A DNA stretch of 64,000 bases from Chlamydomonas sphaeroides (taxonomy: Eukaryota > Chlorophyta > Chlorophyceae > Chlamydomonadales > Chlamydomonadaceae). Below, piece after piece: positions 35,631 through 47,382 of the stretch. The notes under the pieces are model-generated. The model was not told where the DNA came from, did no database searches, and worked only from the letters and a program-made list of their open reading frames with translations. Where the stretch lies: assembly GCA_001662425.1 (NCBI GenBank), contig BDDC01000115.1, positions 9,110 through 73,109 of the forward strand, in the 5' to 3' direction. How positions within the stretch are numbered: the stretch's first letter is position 1; every line of letters starts with the position of its first letter. The translations under genes and the position numbers were made by a program.

Positions 35631-35635
35631 TGTAA
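35631..35635 (+). terminator. candidate polyadenylation signal TGTAA
   Basis: TGTAA about 430 bases after the stop codon of the 162-residue protein gene. It fits the usual chlorophyte 3' untranslated length, but the motif is short. Confidence 0.35.
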
Positions 35636-35905
35636 GCGGAAACAGGCGGAACTCGGAAGATGGCCGTGTGACGCAGGCGCGTGTGAAGCCTTCGTACCGC
35701 GCGCCACGGCGTTACCCCGAGTGTTCAGCTGGACTCCACACGCTGCAGCAGTCATGGCGGGTGGCGTCGCAGCGCTTTGCTGCCCCAGAGTGTCAAGCTG
35801 TCAGCAAGCTGTCGTTTGCCGCGAGGTACGAAAGTGGTGTCACAGTGCATCCACGCGATTATTACGAATGCGCCAAGCTGCATTTTAGCCTAGCCTATTG
35901 CTTCT

Positions 35906-35941
35906 ACTCGTAGCGTTCGTTTCACTCGTAGCGTTCGTTTC
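35906..35941 (+). repeat. 18-bp perfect tandem duplication
   Basis: Two identical head-to-tail copies of ACTCGTAGCGTTCGTTTC lie in the presumed promoter or 5' leader of the NLR-like gene. Confidence 0.9.
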
Positions 35942-36086
35942 ACATTGCAACTTTTACTTGGCGCTGCCAACTTCACTGTTCGCAAGCCAGAGGCCACCTG
36001 CATAAGTGGTACACATTATTTGAAGCCGCTTACGAGACGTCAAGAAGGCGTTGCCTTATTGTGTAGACCGACATTTAGTAAAAAGC

Positions 36087-39000
36087 ATGGGCTGCGGCGC
36101 GAGTGCGCAGGCCGCCGTCGCGGCGGCAGCCCCGCAACCTGCAGGCAAGGTGGCCGGCCTGTGGCTCGGGGGCTCGCACATGTGTCAAGCTCCCATGCAC
36201 ATGTCTCGCGGCGTTCCCGACCCCTTCCCCCGTCTATCGATTCATCATTCGACGAGGTGCCTCCACGCCATTCCAACAACCTCCTCTCCCTGCAGTACTT
36301 CCCTCGCCGTCGTCGGTGGTGGACGACCGGGTGCATGGCGCCAACTCGGTCGGACCATCAAACGAGTTGGTAAAGCGTCAGGACACGGGCGACGGCGGGA
36401 CGCTGGCGCCCGCGACTCCGGCCGATCCGATTAAGCTGGAGCTGACACGTGAGGCGGTGGACAGAGGGGTGGTGACGTATCACGATGGCGCCCGAGGCTG
36501 TGGTGGCGTGTGACCCGGGTTTGGACCCAAGTATTCCCTTCCCGTGGTGGATACAATGTTCATCCGCCCTCGTGAATGCGCCCGGCACTCTTGGACCCAG
36601 GGGGGCACCTTGCGTATGCCGGCCTGCATGGAGTGCACGCAATCCCCTGCCACTGCCCCGCTCTCGCCTGCCCCGTCACCACCCTCACCTCTCCGACCAC
36701 CCTCCGCCGCTCCGCTCACTGCCCCCTCCCTGCACCTTCCTCACCACCCTCCGCCCCGCCCCCTCATTGCCCAGCTGCTGGCCTCATCCGTGACCCCGGC
36801 GATCCCCTGGCCACCAGCCGCCTCGGCATCACGCTCCGGGGCCTCCGCCGCCTGCGCGCGGCGCTTGTCCAGGAGTACGGTGCGTTCCCGCACACGGGCA
36901 CCTCTGCCAACTGCGTGCCACCCTGCTTGCCCACTCCTGCGAAGCGCCTGCTTCAAAACACAGAACAAGTCCACATGCCGTGTGGTGCGTGTGTGTCGGG
37001 GGCCTCATTGTTTCGGATGTGCAGGCGCCGATGCCTTCAGCAGGATGAGCACCGCCGACGTCAACTTCGGTTGGGTGCGGCGTGTGACGGCGGAGCGGAA
37101 GTGCCGCCTCATGGAGCTGCGGTCGGCGGTGGCGGCCGAGGACGTGGCGCCGCCGCAGTACTTCATCTCGCACGCATGTGGGTCGGGGTCTCGGGTCACG
37201 GCAACCTCCCCTACTCATGTGGGTCGGGCTTTCCGGATTTTAAAACACAGCAAACCCATGTGGGTCGGGCTTGGCGGTCAAGTGGGTCGGGTGTGTAGAT
37301 ACCACCCTGCAGGCCCTGCGAAGTGCGCTCACGATAGGAACATGTGTGCATGTGGGTAGGTGCCGTGAGCGGCAAGGTGCGGTGGCGTGGGCAGGTGCGG
37401 TGATTGTTGGGTAGGTGCGGTAAGTGGGCAGGTGGGCCAGCCCGGACGCCTTGTTGCCATCCCCAGCCCGAGGCTGCCAGGTGCCCCTTCCTGCGTCACT
37501 CACTCTGCGCCCCCTGGCCCCTTTCGTCACCCTACCCAGGGAAGAACGGCCTAGCCCTGCTTATGGACTACGTGGACTCCTTCCTGGCGGCGGCAGCGGA
37601 CAGCGTGGCGGTATGGATCGACATCCTGGCCGTGAACCAGGTGGGCGCTGATGGAGGGGCGCACGGGCGGGGGCAGAGGAGAAGCAGCAGCGGCACGACA
37701 TGATGTGCATCACCGCTACAGCACATGTAAGCGCACGCGCTTCCTGTCGCCATGCAAGAAAAGAAAAGATTTGAAAAGAATACACTTGGGCGTCGCCATC
37801 TAGGGTTGGTAGTGGACGGGGGTCGACGACCGCCTGCCTCCGTCACTGTGATCGTCATTAGGCACAATCTCGCTTTTCCTTGCCACGCCTGTCCCCTCGC
37901 AGCACGAGGAGACGGAGCAGCAGGGGCACGATGTGGGCGCCTTTGCCATCGTGGTGCAGGCGTGCAGCGCCGGGACGATCGTGGTGCTCGGTGCGGCGGG
38001 GGTTACAGGCGTGGAGAGGGGACGATGAAAGGCCAGGGAGGGGGACGAAAGTGAGCCACACACGCCAGCCTACCCACCTGCCCACCTGCCACCAGACATC
38101 GCCAACTGCAACCCGTCAACGCGAGGGTGGTGCATCTTCGAGTGGGCGCACGTGAGCGCTGTGCTGTGCTGTGCTGTGCTGTGCTGTGCTGCGCTGCGCT
38201 GCGCCGTGCTGTGCTGCGGGGATGCCTGCCGCCGCACACTGCCGCGGGCGCGCCGCACGCCATCATGCATCCGCCGGCCCAGGACTCGGGTGTGAGGGCC
38301 GGTGGCGGCACCCCTGACACACACACAATCCGTATATATGTCAGGCCTTGCCGCATACCGCGCCGCCACATCGTACTGCGATTTCACCGTCGCTCCTTCC
38401 AGCTTTTATCTAAACCTTGTCCTTGCCCCGCCCCAGACGCTGTCCGCCCATGGACCCGACGGACTGCACCTCTACCTCTCGCCTGCCGACCGAGCCGCTG
38501 TGTTCATCACCCTGGACGTTGCCCAGGCCGAGTGCCAGTTCCCGGCAGGTGGGGAGGGATGAGGGGTTCAGGCGGAGGCGGGAGGGGGAAGGGCCCTAGA
38601 TGGCGGATGTGTGGTTGTTCCGTACTCCGGGACTGCCCTTCGCTAGCTGTAACGCTGCTAGCAAGGCCCAAGGGCGATCTAAGAGAAGGGAGCCGAAAGG
38701 AAGCCGGCAAACCAGGCTCTGACAAAGGGCCTTACACTCGAGGCAGAATTAGTAGTGTGCTCGAGCAGCACAGCGATGTGCTAGCTCCGAGATAGGTAGA
38801 ATGCCGAACAAGGTGCTAGCGCAGCGCTAAGCTGCTCAGGGCAGTCGTACCCTCCGTACGGAACTATGCTCAGTGCCTACGTCGCTTCGCTGCTCCGGCA
38901 CTAAGCACACATTTAAGGGCCTGGCCGTGTGGCCACCACACAAACCCTAGTCTCAAGAGTGTGGGCAGGGCGGACAGCCCCAGACCCATCCCTTGCCCCC

Positions 39001-42000
39001 GGCCTATGCTCCTTTTCCGCCTGGCCCACGCAAAATCCGCGTCGCCCCATGCTCCTGGCCGACACGCGGGCTACAGACAAAGAGGTGCGCTGCGGTGGTG
39101 GGGCAGGGTCGGGGGAGATGCGGAAGGCCAGGAGCCGAGCGCTGGGTGCCCTGCGCCGCCTTTTGACAACCCCAGACAAAACATAACGCCGGGTTCCGTC
39201 GCGGCACTCGTTGTGCACTGCGTCTGGCGCGCCTGCGCCTGCGCGCTCACCACGCCCTTGCCTGCAACTCTCGCCTCCGCCCCCCGCCAGATGATCCTGC
39301 GTGTGGTGTCGGAGCAGCACGGCTCCCCCGGTGCCTTTAACGACAAGCTGCGCCTGCAGCTGCTACTGGAGCCGCTGTCGTACAGGTGTGTGCCATACAA
39401 CACAGCACAGCACGCCGCGCATAGCTAGGGTGCGATGAACAATAACACCGCACATCAACCTGTGGTGGCACTCCCCCTCCCCTCCCTTCCCACCCCCGCA
39501 GCGTCGACCTCCGCCGCCTGCTGGCACGCGCCCAGGGGACCGCCTGGGCCTTTGAAGACGTGGCGACCTGGCTAGCGGCCGGCAGCGAGGGGCCGCGGGC
39601 GCTGGTGGTGGCTGGGGGCGCGGGCGAGGGCAAGTCCACCATCTCCGCGGCCCTGGTCGCGGGCCTGGCCCCGGGCTTGGGCCTGGCCTCGGCTGCCGCC
39701 GCGGGGGCAGCGCCGGCGGCCAGGCGTGTCAAGGCCGAGGTGGCCGGCGGCGGCGGCGGCGCGGGGAGCGGTGTGGAGGAGGCGGACAGGGAGGCCTGCG
39801 AGGACGCGGGGCGAGGGTGTGTGGTGTGGGCGCACCACTTCCTCAAGTACAACGACGCCCGGCGGCTCGAGCCCGTGCGCATCATCAAGAGCCTCGCCTA
39901 CCAGCTGGCCAACAAGTGAGTATGATACATCTGGACAGGCGTAACGAGCACTAAACACTTTGGCACAACTGGCTGTGCGCGACCAAATGGGGCGCGCTGA
40001 CGTGGACCACCTGAGCTACAGCGGCACCTGTCCTCGGGCCGCGAGCCCATCCCCGGCCCTCTCCCTCTCCCGCCCCGGCCCCGGTGCCCGCCGCGCTTAG
40101 CGGCCTCCTGCTACCTTCCATCCATGCCCCTCCCAACCCCCACGCTCGCCCAGGCTGCCCGCCGTGCGGGACGCGCTGCTCAAGCTGGACGCCGCGGAGG
40201 TGGCCCAGCTGTCGGACACCGCAGTCGCCGTCAGGTGAGCTGGCCAGCGCTCAACCGCAGCGTCGGGTGGAGCCTGCGGGGACAGGCGCTGACCTCCAGC
40301 TCCTCTCTTCCTGCTCCTCTCTTTCTGCTGCTCGCCTTGGCTCTGATCGCTCGCTCGCTGGGTCCTGTGTGTCCGCAGGATGCTGCTGGCGGCGCCGCTG
40401 GCGGCGGTCAGGAAGGAGGTCGCGGCAGCAGCAGCGGCGGCGGGCGCCGCGAAGCCCGACCTGCCTCAGGTGGGCTAGAGGGGGCTCTAGGCGTTGGCTC
40501 TGGGCGCTGGGCCGTGCGGTCCTGGCGTTGCGAACGGCCTGCTCAACCGACCAACCAGGCCAACCCAACCACCAACCGATCAACCATCAACCACAGGTGG
40601 TACTGCTTATCGACGCGCTGGACGAGGCCGACCCCCTCTCCGCCCAGCTGGCCACGGCGGCGGCGAGCTCCGGTACCTCCACGCCCCCCGAGCAGTCTCC
40701 CGCTCCCACCTCCACCTCCGCCCCCAGCTCTGCCCCCTCGTCCCCCAGCCCCGGCCCCTTCCCCACCGCCTGCAGCAACCCCGCGCTGCAGCTGCTCACC
40801 AACCACCTGGTCGCCCTGCCGCCAGAGCTGGTGCGCTTCGTGCTCACCACCCGCCCCCAAGCGGCGGGGGGCGAGGTGGGGCCCTGCCTGGAGCGCACCT
40901 TTGCGGCGCAGCGGGGCGTCACCACGGTGACGCCCGCGCAGCTGAGGCGGGTGGCCAGCGGCGGGGCCGGCACGGCGGCGGCAGCAGCAGTGGCCGCAGG
41001 GGCAGGACGCGCAGGCCAGGGAGGGGGCACCGGAGGAGGCGAGAACGGAGGCGTGGGAGGGGGCGATGATGGAGGCGGGGGTGTGATGGTGTACCGCACG
41101 GTGGCGGCGGCGTGCCTGCCCGGAGCCGGCTCCTCCGCCTCCTCCACCGCGTCGCCCACGCTGGAAGACCTGTACGGCCTGTACCGCAAGATCTTCGAGG
41201 CCTCTGCCTTACAGCAGCATCCGCGCGTACCGGACCTGCTGGGCGTCATCCTGGCGGCGCGGGAGCCGCTGCCGGCCTCCTTCCTGCAGCAGCTGGGCCT
41301 GGCGGGCGCACTGCCGGCGCTGCCCGGCCACCCCACGCTCTTCTACAGCGAGGAGCACCACGTGTACACGCTGCACAAGTCGCTCGCCGACTGGTACGGC
41401 TGCCCGTGCGCTCGCAAGGCTGCTGCGGTTGCATGGTCGAGCCAAGGCAGCGGCTCGGGTGCGGCCACGCCAGCGGCGCCGCCACGACATTGGAGTGCTC
41501 AGCTGGCGCCCGGCGGCTAGGGAATGCCCAACTAGCTGCACCGGTCCCGCACGCAACCCAGCTCCAGCGCCCCTTTCATTCGCCCTTTTCCGGCCCCTCC
41601 CCATCCGCCAGGCTGGCTAGCCCCGCCACCGCCGGCCGCTTCGCGCCCGACTTGCCCGCAGCGCACGCGCTCCTGGGCGCGGCCCTTGCAGCGCAGCGGG
41701 GCGGCGCCTCGCCGCCACCGTACGCCATCAAGTACCTGGTCCACCACCTGACCATGGCCGCAAACTCGGGATCCGAATCTGTGCCAGCATCTGGAGCTGT
41801 GATGGGATCCAGATCTGGATCCGCGAATCTGCTGGACCAGGTGCTGGCGGACTTCGTGTTCCTGCAGAAGGTGATCGCCGCGGGCCGCGGCCCCGCCATA
41901 CTGGAGAGCCTGGGGGCGCTGGCCACGCCCACGCGGCTGAGCGGTGACGTGCTGCGCTGGCTAGGCAACGGTGCGTGTGGCGGTCTGGGTGGGCCGGGGC

Positions 42001-45000
42001 AAAGTTCTTGGGACAGGGCGCTAGGGACTGCGGGGCAGGCATGCTGCTTGGGCTGCAGAACTCCTCCTCGCCCTGCCGCCGCCCCGCCCCCACCCGCCTC
42101 GCCCTGCGCTCCGCCCCGCCTCCGCATCCATCAACGGCACCTGCCCTCCGCCCTCCGCTGCTGCCTAGAGCTGTCGTCGCTGGCCGCGCAGCCCTCCTCA
42201 CTGCTGCCGTCCTGCCTCTCCTCGCTGCCGCTCACCTGCGGCCTGTACGCCGAGGCGCTAGCGGCCTCTAGCTGCCCGCTGGGCCTCGCCCTGGTCGTGC
42301 CCATGCAGCCACCCCACAGCGGCTGGCCCGCCGTGGTGGCCCGCATCAAGGTGGGGAGGAGGGGATGACTGGCTGGGGTCGGGCTTGGGTTTGGGCACGG
42401 GCGAAGGTTGTCTCCCGGTTTGGTCACGGGTAAAGACTGTCGCCTGCCTGGTGTCGCCTGCCAGGTGTCGCCTGCCTGGTGGCCCGCTGGGTCTGGGGTG
42501 CCTTGGGTTTCCCGAGCATCCGCATACGGAGGGTATGTATTTAATTTTGCCGCCTGCCGCGGTGGCGCCAAACCTGGCCTCCGCCACCTCCTGCGCTTGC
42601 CAAGCCCTAGGCCTGCGCCCGCGCCTCCTCCCACCCCGCCGGACCCCCCCCTCGCCGCCTCCTCCCCCCGCCAGGAGAAGGATGCCTCCTTCAAGGCAGC
42701 CGCCTGGTCCCCCGACGGCCGCCAGGTGGCGGTGGGCGGCGTCAGCTGCACAGTGTGCGTGTACGATGGTGAGGGCCGGCCCGTCGTGGGCCGAGAGGGC
42801 GTGTGTACGGTGTTGAGGGTTCGTGTGGAGCCCGTGCCGCCGTGCGTACCCATCAGCCTCGCCTCCGTGGCCCCCAACCCCACGCCACCCGCCCGTCCAT
42901 GTCACGCACGCCCTTCCTTCCCCTCAGTCGTTACCGCCCAGCGGCGCGCGGAGATGAAGGGGCACATCGGCTGGGTGCAGGGCCTGGCCTGGTCGCCCGA
43001 CGGACGGCTGATTATGTCCGGGGCGCAGGACCAGCAGGCAAGAGGCATGTTGGGGAAGAGGAGAGCGGAGCGCTGGAGGGGCCAAGAGGGGGAGCCGGGT
43101 ACCCATTGCTGCGTGCAGCGCCGGTCCCGTCCGGGCCGGGCCGGGCCGGGCCGCTGGGTCGGCGGGTTGTTGCATCCGGGCGTGGCACCGGCAGGCGACA
43201 TCCGGGATGGGGATGGCGAGAGGAGGGGGGGACCAGGACAAGGGGATAGGGAGAATGTCATGGGGACCACCCTCTTGCCTCCCATCCTGTTGGCTCGCGC
43301 AATTGCCCCCTCATGCTGCCGGCCCCTGATGCCGCCCTCACCAGGTGTTGTGGTGGGACGTCATCACAGGTCAACGTCTGGGAGGCCTCAAGGCCCACAC
43401 GGGCTATGTCCACGCGGTCGCTTGGCACCCCAACGGCCGCACGAGCGCCTCCGGAGCGGCAGACGGGCGCATTTGCATCTACGCCCAGCCCGCGAAGGCC
43501 ACGGGCGTGCTGCAGGTCAGCGGCGTGGGCGGCGGCGTCAGCGGCCTGACGTACGGCGACGGCGGCCGGCTGCTCGTCGCCGGGTGCCGTGATCGCTCGG
43601 TACGGCTGTACGACACGTCTGCATACGAACGCCTGGCGGTCATAACCGGCGCGTTCAACGACGCGGTGACGAGCGTGGCCTTATCGCCCGACGGCAGGTA
43701 GGCGGTTATTGGTTAGCGCACGGCAGCCAACCCGTCAGCCCTCACACCAGCTCCGTCGCCGCAACACCCCAGCAAATCTCCATGCTCCGCTGCGCCTCCC
43801 TCTCCTTCCCGGCTTCCCGGCTTCCGCCGTCCCCTCGTCCCTGCTCTGCCCCCCAGGCTGCTAGTGGGCGCGGCCCACTGCGGCGGCGTGTGGGTCTTTG
43901 ACCGCCGCCGCGGCTGGCGGCCTGTGGCGCAGCTGGTGGGCCACTCGGTGGCGGCGCTGGGCGCCTGCTTCTCGTCCGACGGGTCCCAGGCACGTGCACC
44001 ACATCAAGGGGATGCGCGGGCGGAGTGTTGAACGAGCCCCAGGCTTCCAGGAGTCGCATCGTGAAACATCATGGGCCGCCCATGCGTCCCAGGGGCCCGC
44101 CGGCTGTGGCAAGCTCCACCTCTGCGGCCCGGCCGCACACTGCCCTATAGCCCTGTGGGATGCAGCAACGGCAGGCGCAACCCCGAGCCGTGCGCCTCTC
44201 TCCCGTGCTCCAACCCGCCAGGCGGCCTCCTGCGGCGACACGTACGTGCTCGTACATAACGTACGGCATCTGTACGATGACGCATCCGAGCCACCGCCGC
44301 CGCCAGCCGCCGCCGCGCCGCCCGCCGCCGGGCCGACCAGCGTAGAGCCGGCCGCTTCCGGCGGGCCTCCCCTCGCTCCTGCCGGGCCGCTGGTCGTCAA
44401 CACGGGGTTCAACGCTGCGCCCAAGCTCAAGCACGCCCACTGCTTTGCCGACCACAACCCCAAGAACCGCGAGGGGGACCACTGGTGCGGGATAGTCCCC
44501 TCTTTGGTGGCGGGGCTAGGGGGCCGAGGTCGTCCGGTAGCGGGTGGCGGTGTCAGGAGCAGGAGACTTTGCGGCGGTGTGCGGTGTGGAGGCAAGCGGG
44601 GAGGGACGCCGCTGGCGTGCTAACCAATCAACGGGGCCCCAACGCCTCATCCCGTCCGACCACCCCCACCGCCCCAAACACCCCTGTGCAGGGTGTACGG
44701 CGCCACGTGGGGCCCCTCTGGGCTGCTTGCCTCATGCAGCGATAAGGGCGGCGTGTGCGTGCACGGTACGGCACCAGGCAGGCGACAGAGCGCCTCCCTT
44801 TCCCACACCATCACCCTACCCCCTGCCTACCCCGCCGCACCCATCTCCCCCACACCGCCCCCAGACGTGGCGCTCCACGAGCGCCAGGAGGCGGCCCAGG
44901 CGGCTGAGGAGGCGGCGGGGGCTTCGCTCCGCCACCCCGGCGGCCCCGGCTCCCTCGTGGCGGTGCCCGCGGGGGCGCTGCAGCCGGTGCACGGGGTGCT

Positions 45001-47382
45001 GGGCTGGGCGGCTGCGGGGCGGGAGCTGCAGCGCCGCGACGCCATGATCAACGCCCTGGCGGTGCGCACTGACCGAGATTGCGCTTTTGCTCTATGCCAT
45101 CCTGTATATAACCTCATAGTCTACCCTGTAACTTTATGATGTGTGAGCCTCAGCCGCCAATGTGGCGGTTTGGACGTGCCGCTTGGTTGGCAGTGCCTTT
45201 CCCGGGTGGAGACCTGCCCGCCCCCGCACCCCGCCCGGGATAGCGGGCCTCAGCCGACTGGCTGGGAACGAGCTGCCGGGCCCGGCCCGCGACCCTGACC
45301 TGACACATGCCCTGCGCCCCCTTCCCGTCCCCCTCGCCGGGTCTCTTCCTACTCCGGGTCTCCGGCCCCAGCTGAGCCCCGACGGCTCCCTGCTGGCCAC
45401 CTGCGCCACCGACGACACCGCCCGCATCACCGCAACCGCCACCTGGGCCCGCACCGCCTGCCTGCCCTGCCCTGGCCTGCCCCTGTCGCTGGCCTGGTCC
45501 CCCGACGGCCGCCTGCTGGCCTGTGGCAACGGGGACAGCAAGCTGCGCGTGTTTGTGCGCGGCGCCGAGCCCGGCGGCGGCGGTGGGGATGGCGGCGGTG
45601 GAGGTGAAGGCGGCGACGGCGGCGGTGATGGTGGCGAGGGCGGCGGGGGAGGATGGGAGCAGGTCAAGGAGCTGCAGGTACGGCAGAGCCGGACTGGAAG
45701 GGAGGAAGGAAGGGCGCTTGGGGACTCTGCAGCGGGGCTCGAGGCAGCTGCGCTCTGGCCGCCCGTCGCCTAGCGAGGGACGCCGGGGGATCTGCTCCGG
45801 GCGGTGCACACGCATGTCGGGTCCGGTGTTCAGGGAGCCCGTCTGCGTGCCCCGGCCCCGACACCGCCATCATCACCCGCCCTGGCAGGGCCACCGGAGC
45901 TGCTTCTGGCAGACCCCCCGCGGAGGGCCACTGCTGCTGGCTGCGGCGTGCCCGGACCGCGTCGTACGGCTGTACGATGTGCAGGTACGGCAGGGATTTG
46001 CAGCTACGATAGCGGTACGGCATGCAGGGGTTTCGCATGCACCCTGGCCGCGCGCCCGAGTCAGGCGCAGCGACGTCCACAATTTGCTTCGAGTTGCTGG
46101 GCACTGGGCTTTGCTTTCCCATGCCGGGCAATGGACGCTGCGCGCCACCGCAGGACGACTGGCGGCCGCTGGCGGCGGAGCTGAGCGGCTTCACCGCACA
46201 CACCTACGCCCTGGCCTGCAGCCCGGACGGGGCGCTGCTGGCGTGCGGCACGTCGCAGGGCCTGCTGCGGGTGTTTGGGGCGCAGGACGATAAGGCCGAG
46301 CTCTGGAGCCACGACGCACGCAGCGTGAGTTGCGCCGGCCCCCGAAAGTGCGGGGGTTGGGGCAGGGGCGCACAGGGCTCGACGGGGCCTAGGCAGCATC
46401 GGTTGGTGTGGAAGGACGAGCAAGCTTGTCTGCCACCACGCGGGTTGGGCTTGTCAATGACACACGGGAGGGGCGCACGGTAGACGGCAGAGCGGGCTAG
46501 TGCAGCGGCGGAAAGGCTGGATGCTCGCCGTGCCTCTTGACGTCGCGCCTCAGTGCCACCCCTCCTTTCGGCCCTGCCTCCGCCCTGCCTCCCGCATGGT
46601 CCACGGCAGTGCATCAACTGCCTCGCCTGGATGGGCGGCCACCCCAGCCGCCTGCTGGCCGCGGCCTGCGACCAACACGTGCGTGGCCCAAACCCAATGC
46701 ATGGCCGGGGTTGGCGCGCGCGGGCACAGCTACCCCACGGGCGCGGCGCGCAGCGCCCAGGTCCACAACCCGACCCGCAGGCGAGCAGTTGCCCAACCAC
46801 CAACCGACCGCCTGCTGCACCCGCCCACATGCTGCTGCCTGGTGCGCGCAGGTGCTCATCGTCGACGTGGACCGAGGGGCGCGGCTGTCGCTGCTCAAGC
46901 GCCACTCCGCGGGGGTCATGGGGCTGGCGCCCTCGCCCGACGGCCGCGTGCTGGTGTCTTGCTCGCGGGACAAGACCCTCCGCGTGTTCGAGCTGGTGTC
47001 AGGACCCCCAGGAGCCCCCGCCCTTGGACCCGGACCTGGCAAGGGCGTCATCGCCGATGGCTGCGAGGGCACAGCGGCTCCCGGCCAGGGCCCGCAGCGC
47101 GAGGGCCCTGCCGCCGGCGGCAGCGGGGGCGGGCCGCAGGGCGAGGCGGGCGGCGGCGGTGGGGGCCCCGGGTCCGAGGGCCAGGCTGGAGGCGAGGGCA
47201 TGGTGTGGCGCGAGGCGGCCGTGTTGGAGCGGCACGAGTCCTGGGTCATGGCCTGCGCCTACGCGCCCGACGGCTCGGCGGTCTATGCCGCCGGCCACGA
47301 TGAGCGCGTGTCGCAGCTGCGGCCCGCCGCGTCGCTGCTGGCGCCCTTTCCGGGGCTGCTGGCGCGTCGTCATGAGGACTAG
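36087..47382 (+). CDS. TIR-like / NACHT / WD40 (NLR-like STAND ATPase), 1749 residues
   Basis: Twenty-eight exons close in phase. Exon starts: 36087, 36296, 36775, 37025, 37540, 37903, 38096, 38437, 39077, 39291, 39502, 40154, 40379, 40597, 41612, 42169, 42675, 42928, 43345, 43857, 44222, 44692, 44865, 45372, 45889, 46154, 46610 and 46852. The N-terminus MGCGAS fits N-myristoylation plus palmitoylation, so membrane anchoring is likely. Residues about 149-305 are TIR-like (PPQYFISHAW, VWIDILAVNQ, TRGWCIFEWAH). NACHT follows with Walker A GAGEGKST (349-356), Walker B VVLLIDALDEAD (506-517) and the sensor-like VRFVLTTRPQ. From about residue 952 there are roughly 14 WD40 repeats, probably two seven-bladed propellers. 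STAND proteins are signal-dependent ATPase switches, and the WD40 part would sense a ligand. Introns 1, 18 and 20 use GC donors. Exon 9 is 8 bases. TIR NADase activity is untested. Confidence 0.88.
38161..38215 (+). repeat. GTGCT pentanucleotide microsatellite in intron 7
   Basis: Six perfect GTGCT units are followed by GCGCT variants and two more GTGCT units, ten bases after the exon 7 donor of the NLR-like gene. Confidence 0.95.
43131..43153 (+). repeat. GGCCG pentanucleotide repeat in intron 18
   Basis: About four and a half units of CCGGG/GGCCG lie in the intron that begins with a GC donor at 43038. Confidence 0.8.
45127..45131 (+). terminator. candidate intronic polyadenylation signal
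   Basis: TGTAA inside intron 23 of the NLR-like gene. Exon 23 stays open through the donor for 25 further codons to a TGA at 45137-45139. Retention of this intron with cleavage here would give a protein ending after the first half of the WD40 region. This is an inference from position only. Confidence 0.25.

Larger units (their letters stand above)
35205..36086. other. spacer upstream of the NLR-like gene
   Basis: It contains the 3' region of the preceding gene and the promoter of the NLR-like gene. No coding exon was recognised. An 18-base unit (ACTCGTAGCGTTCGTTTC) is present twice in perfect tandem at 35906-35941, within 150 bases of the NLR-like start codon. Confidence 0.55.
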
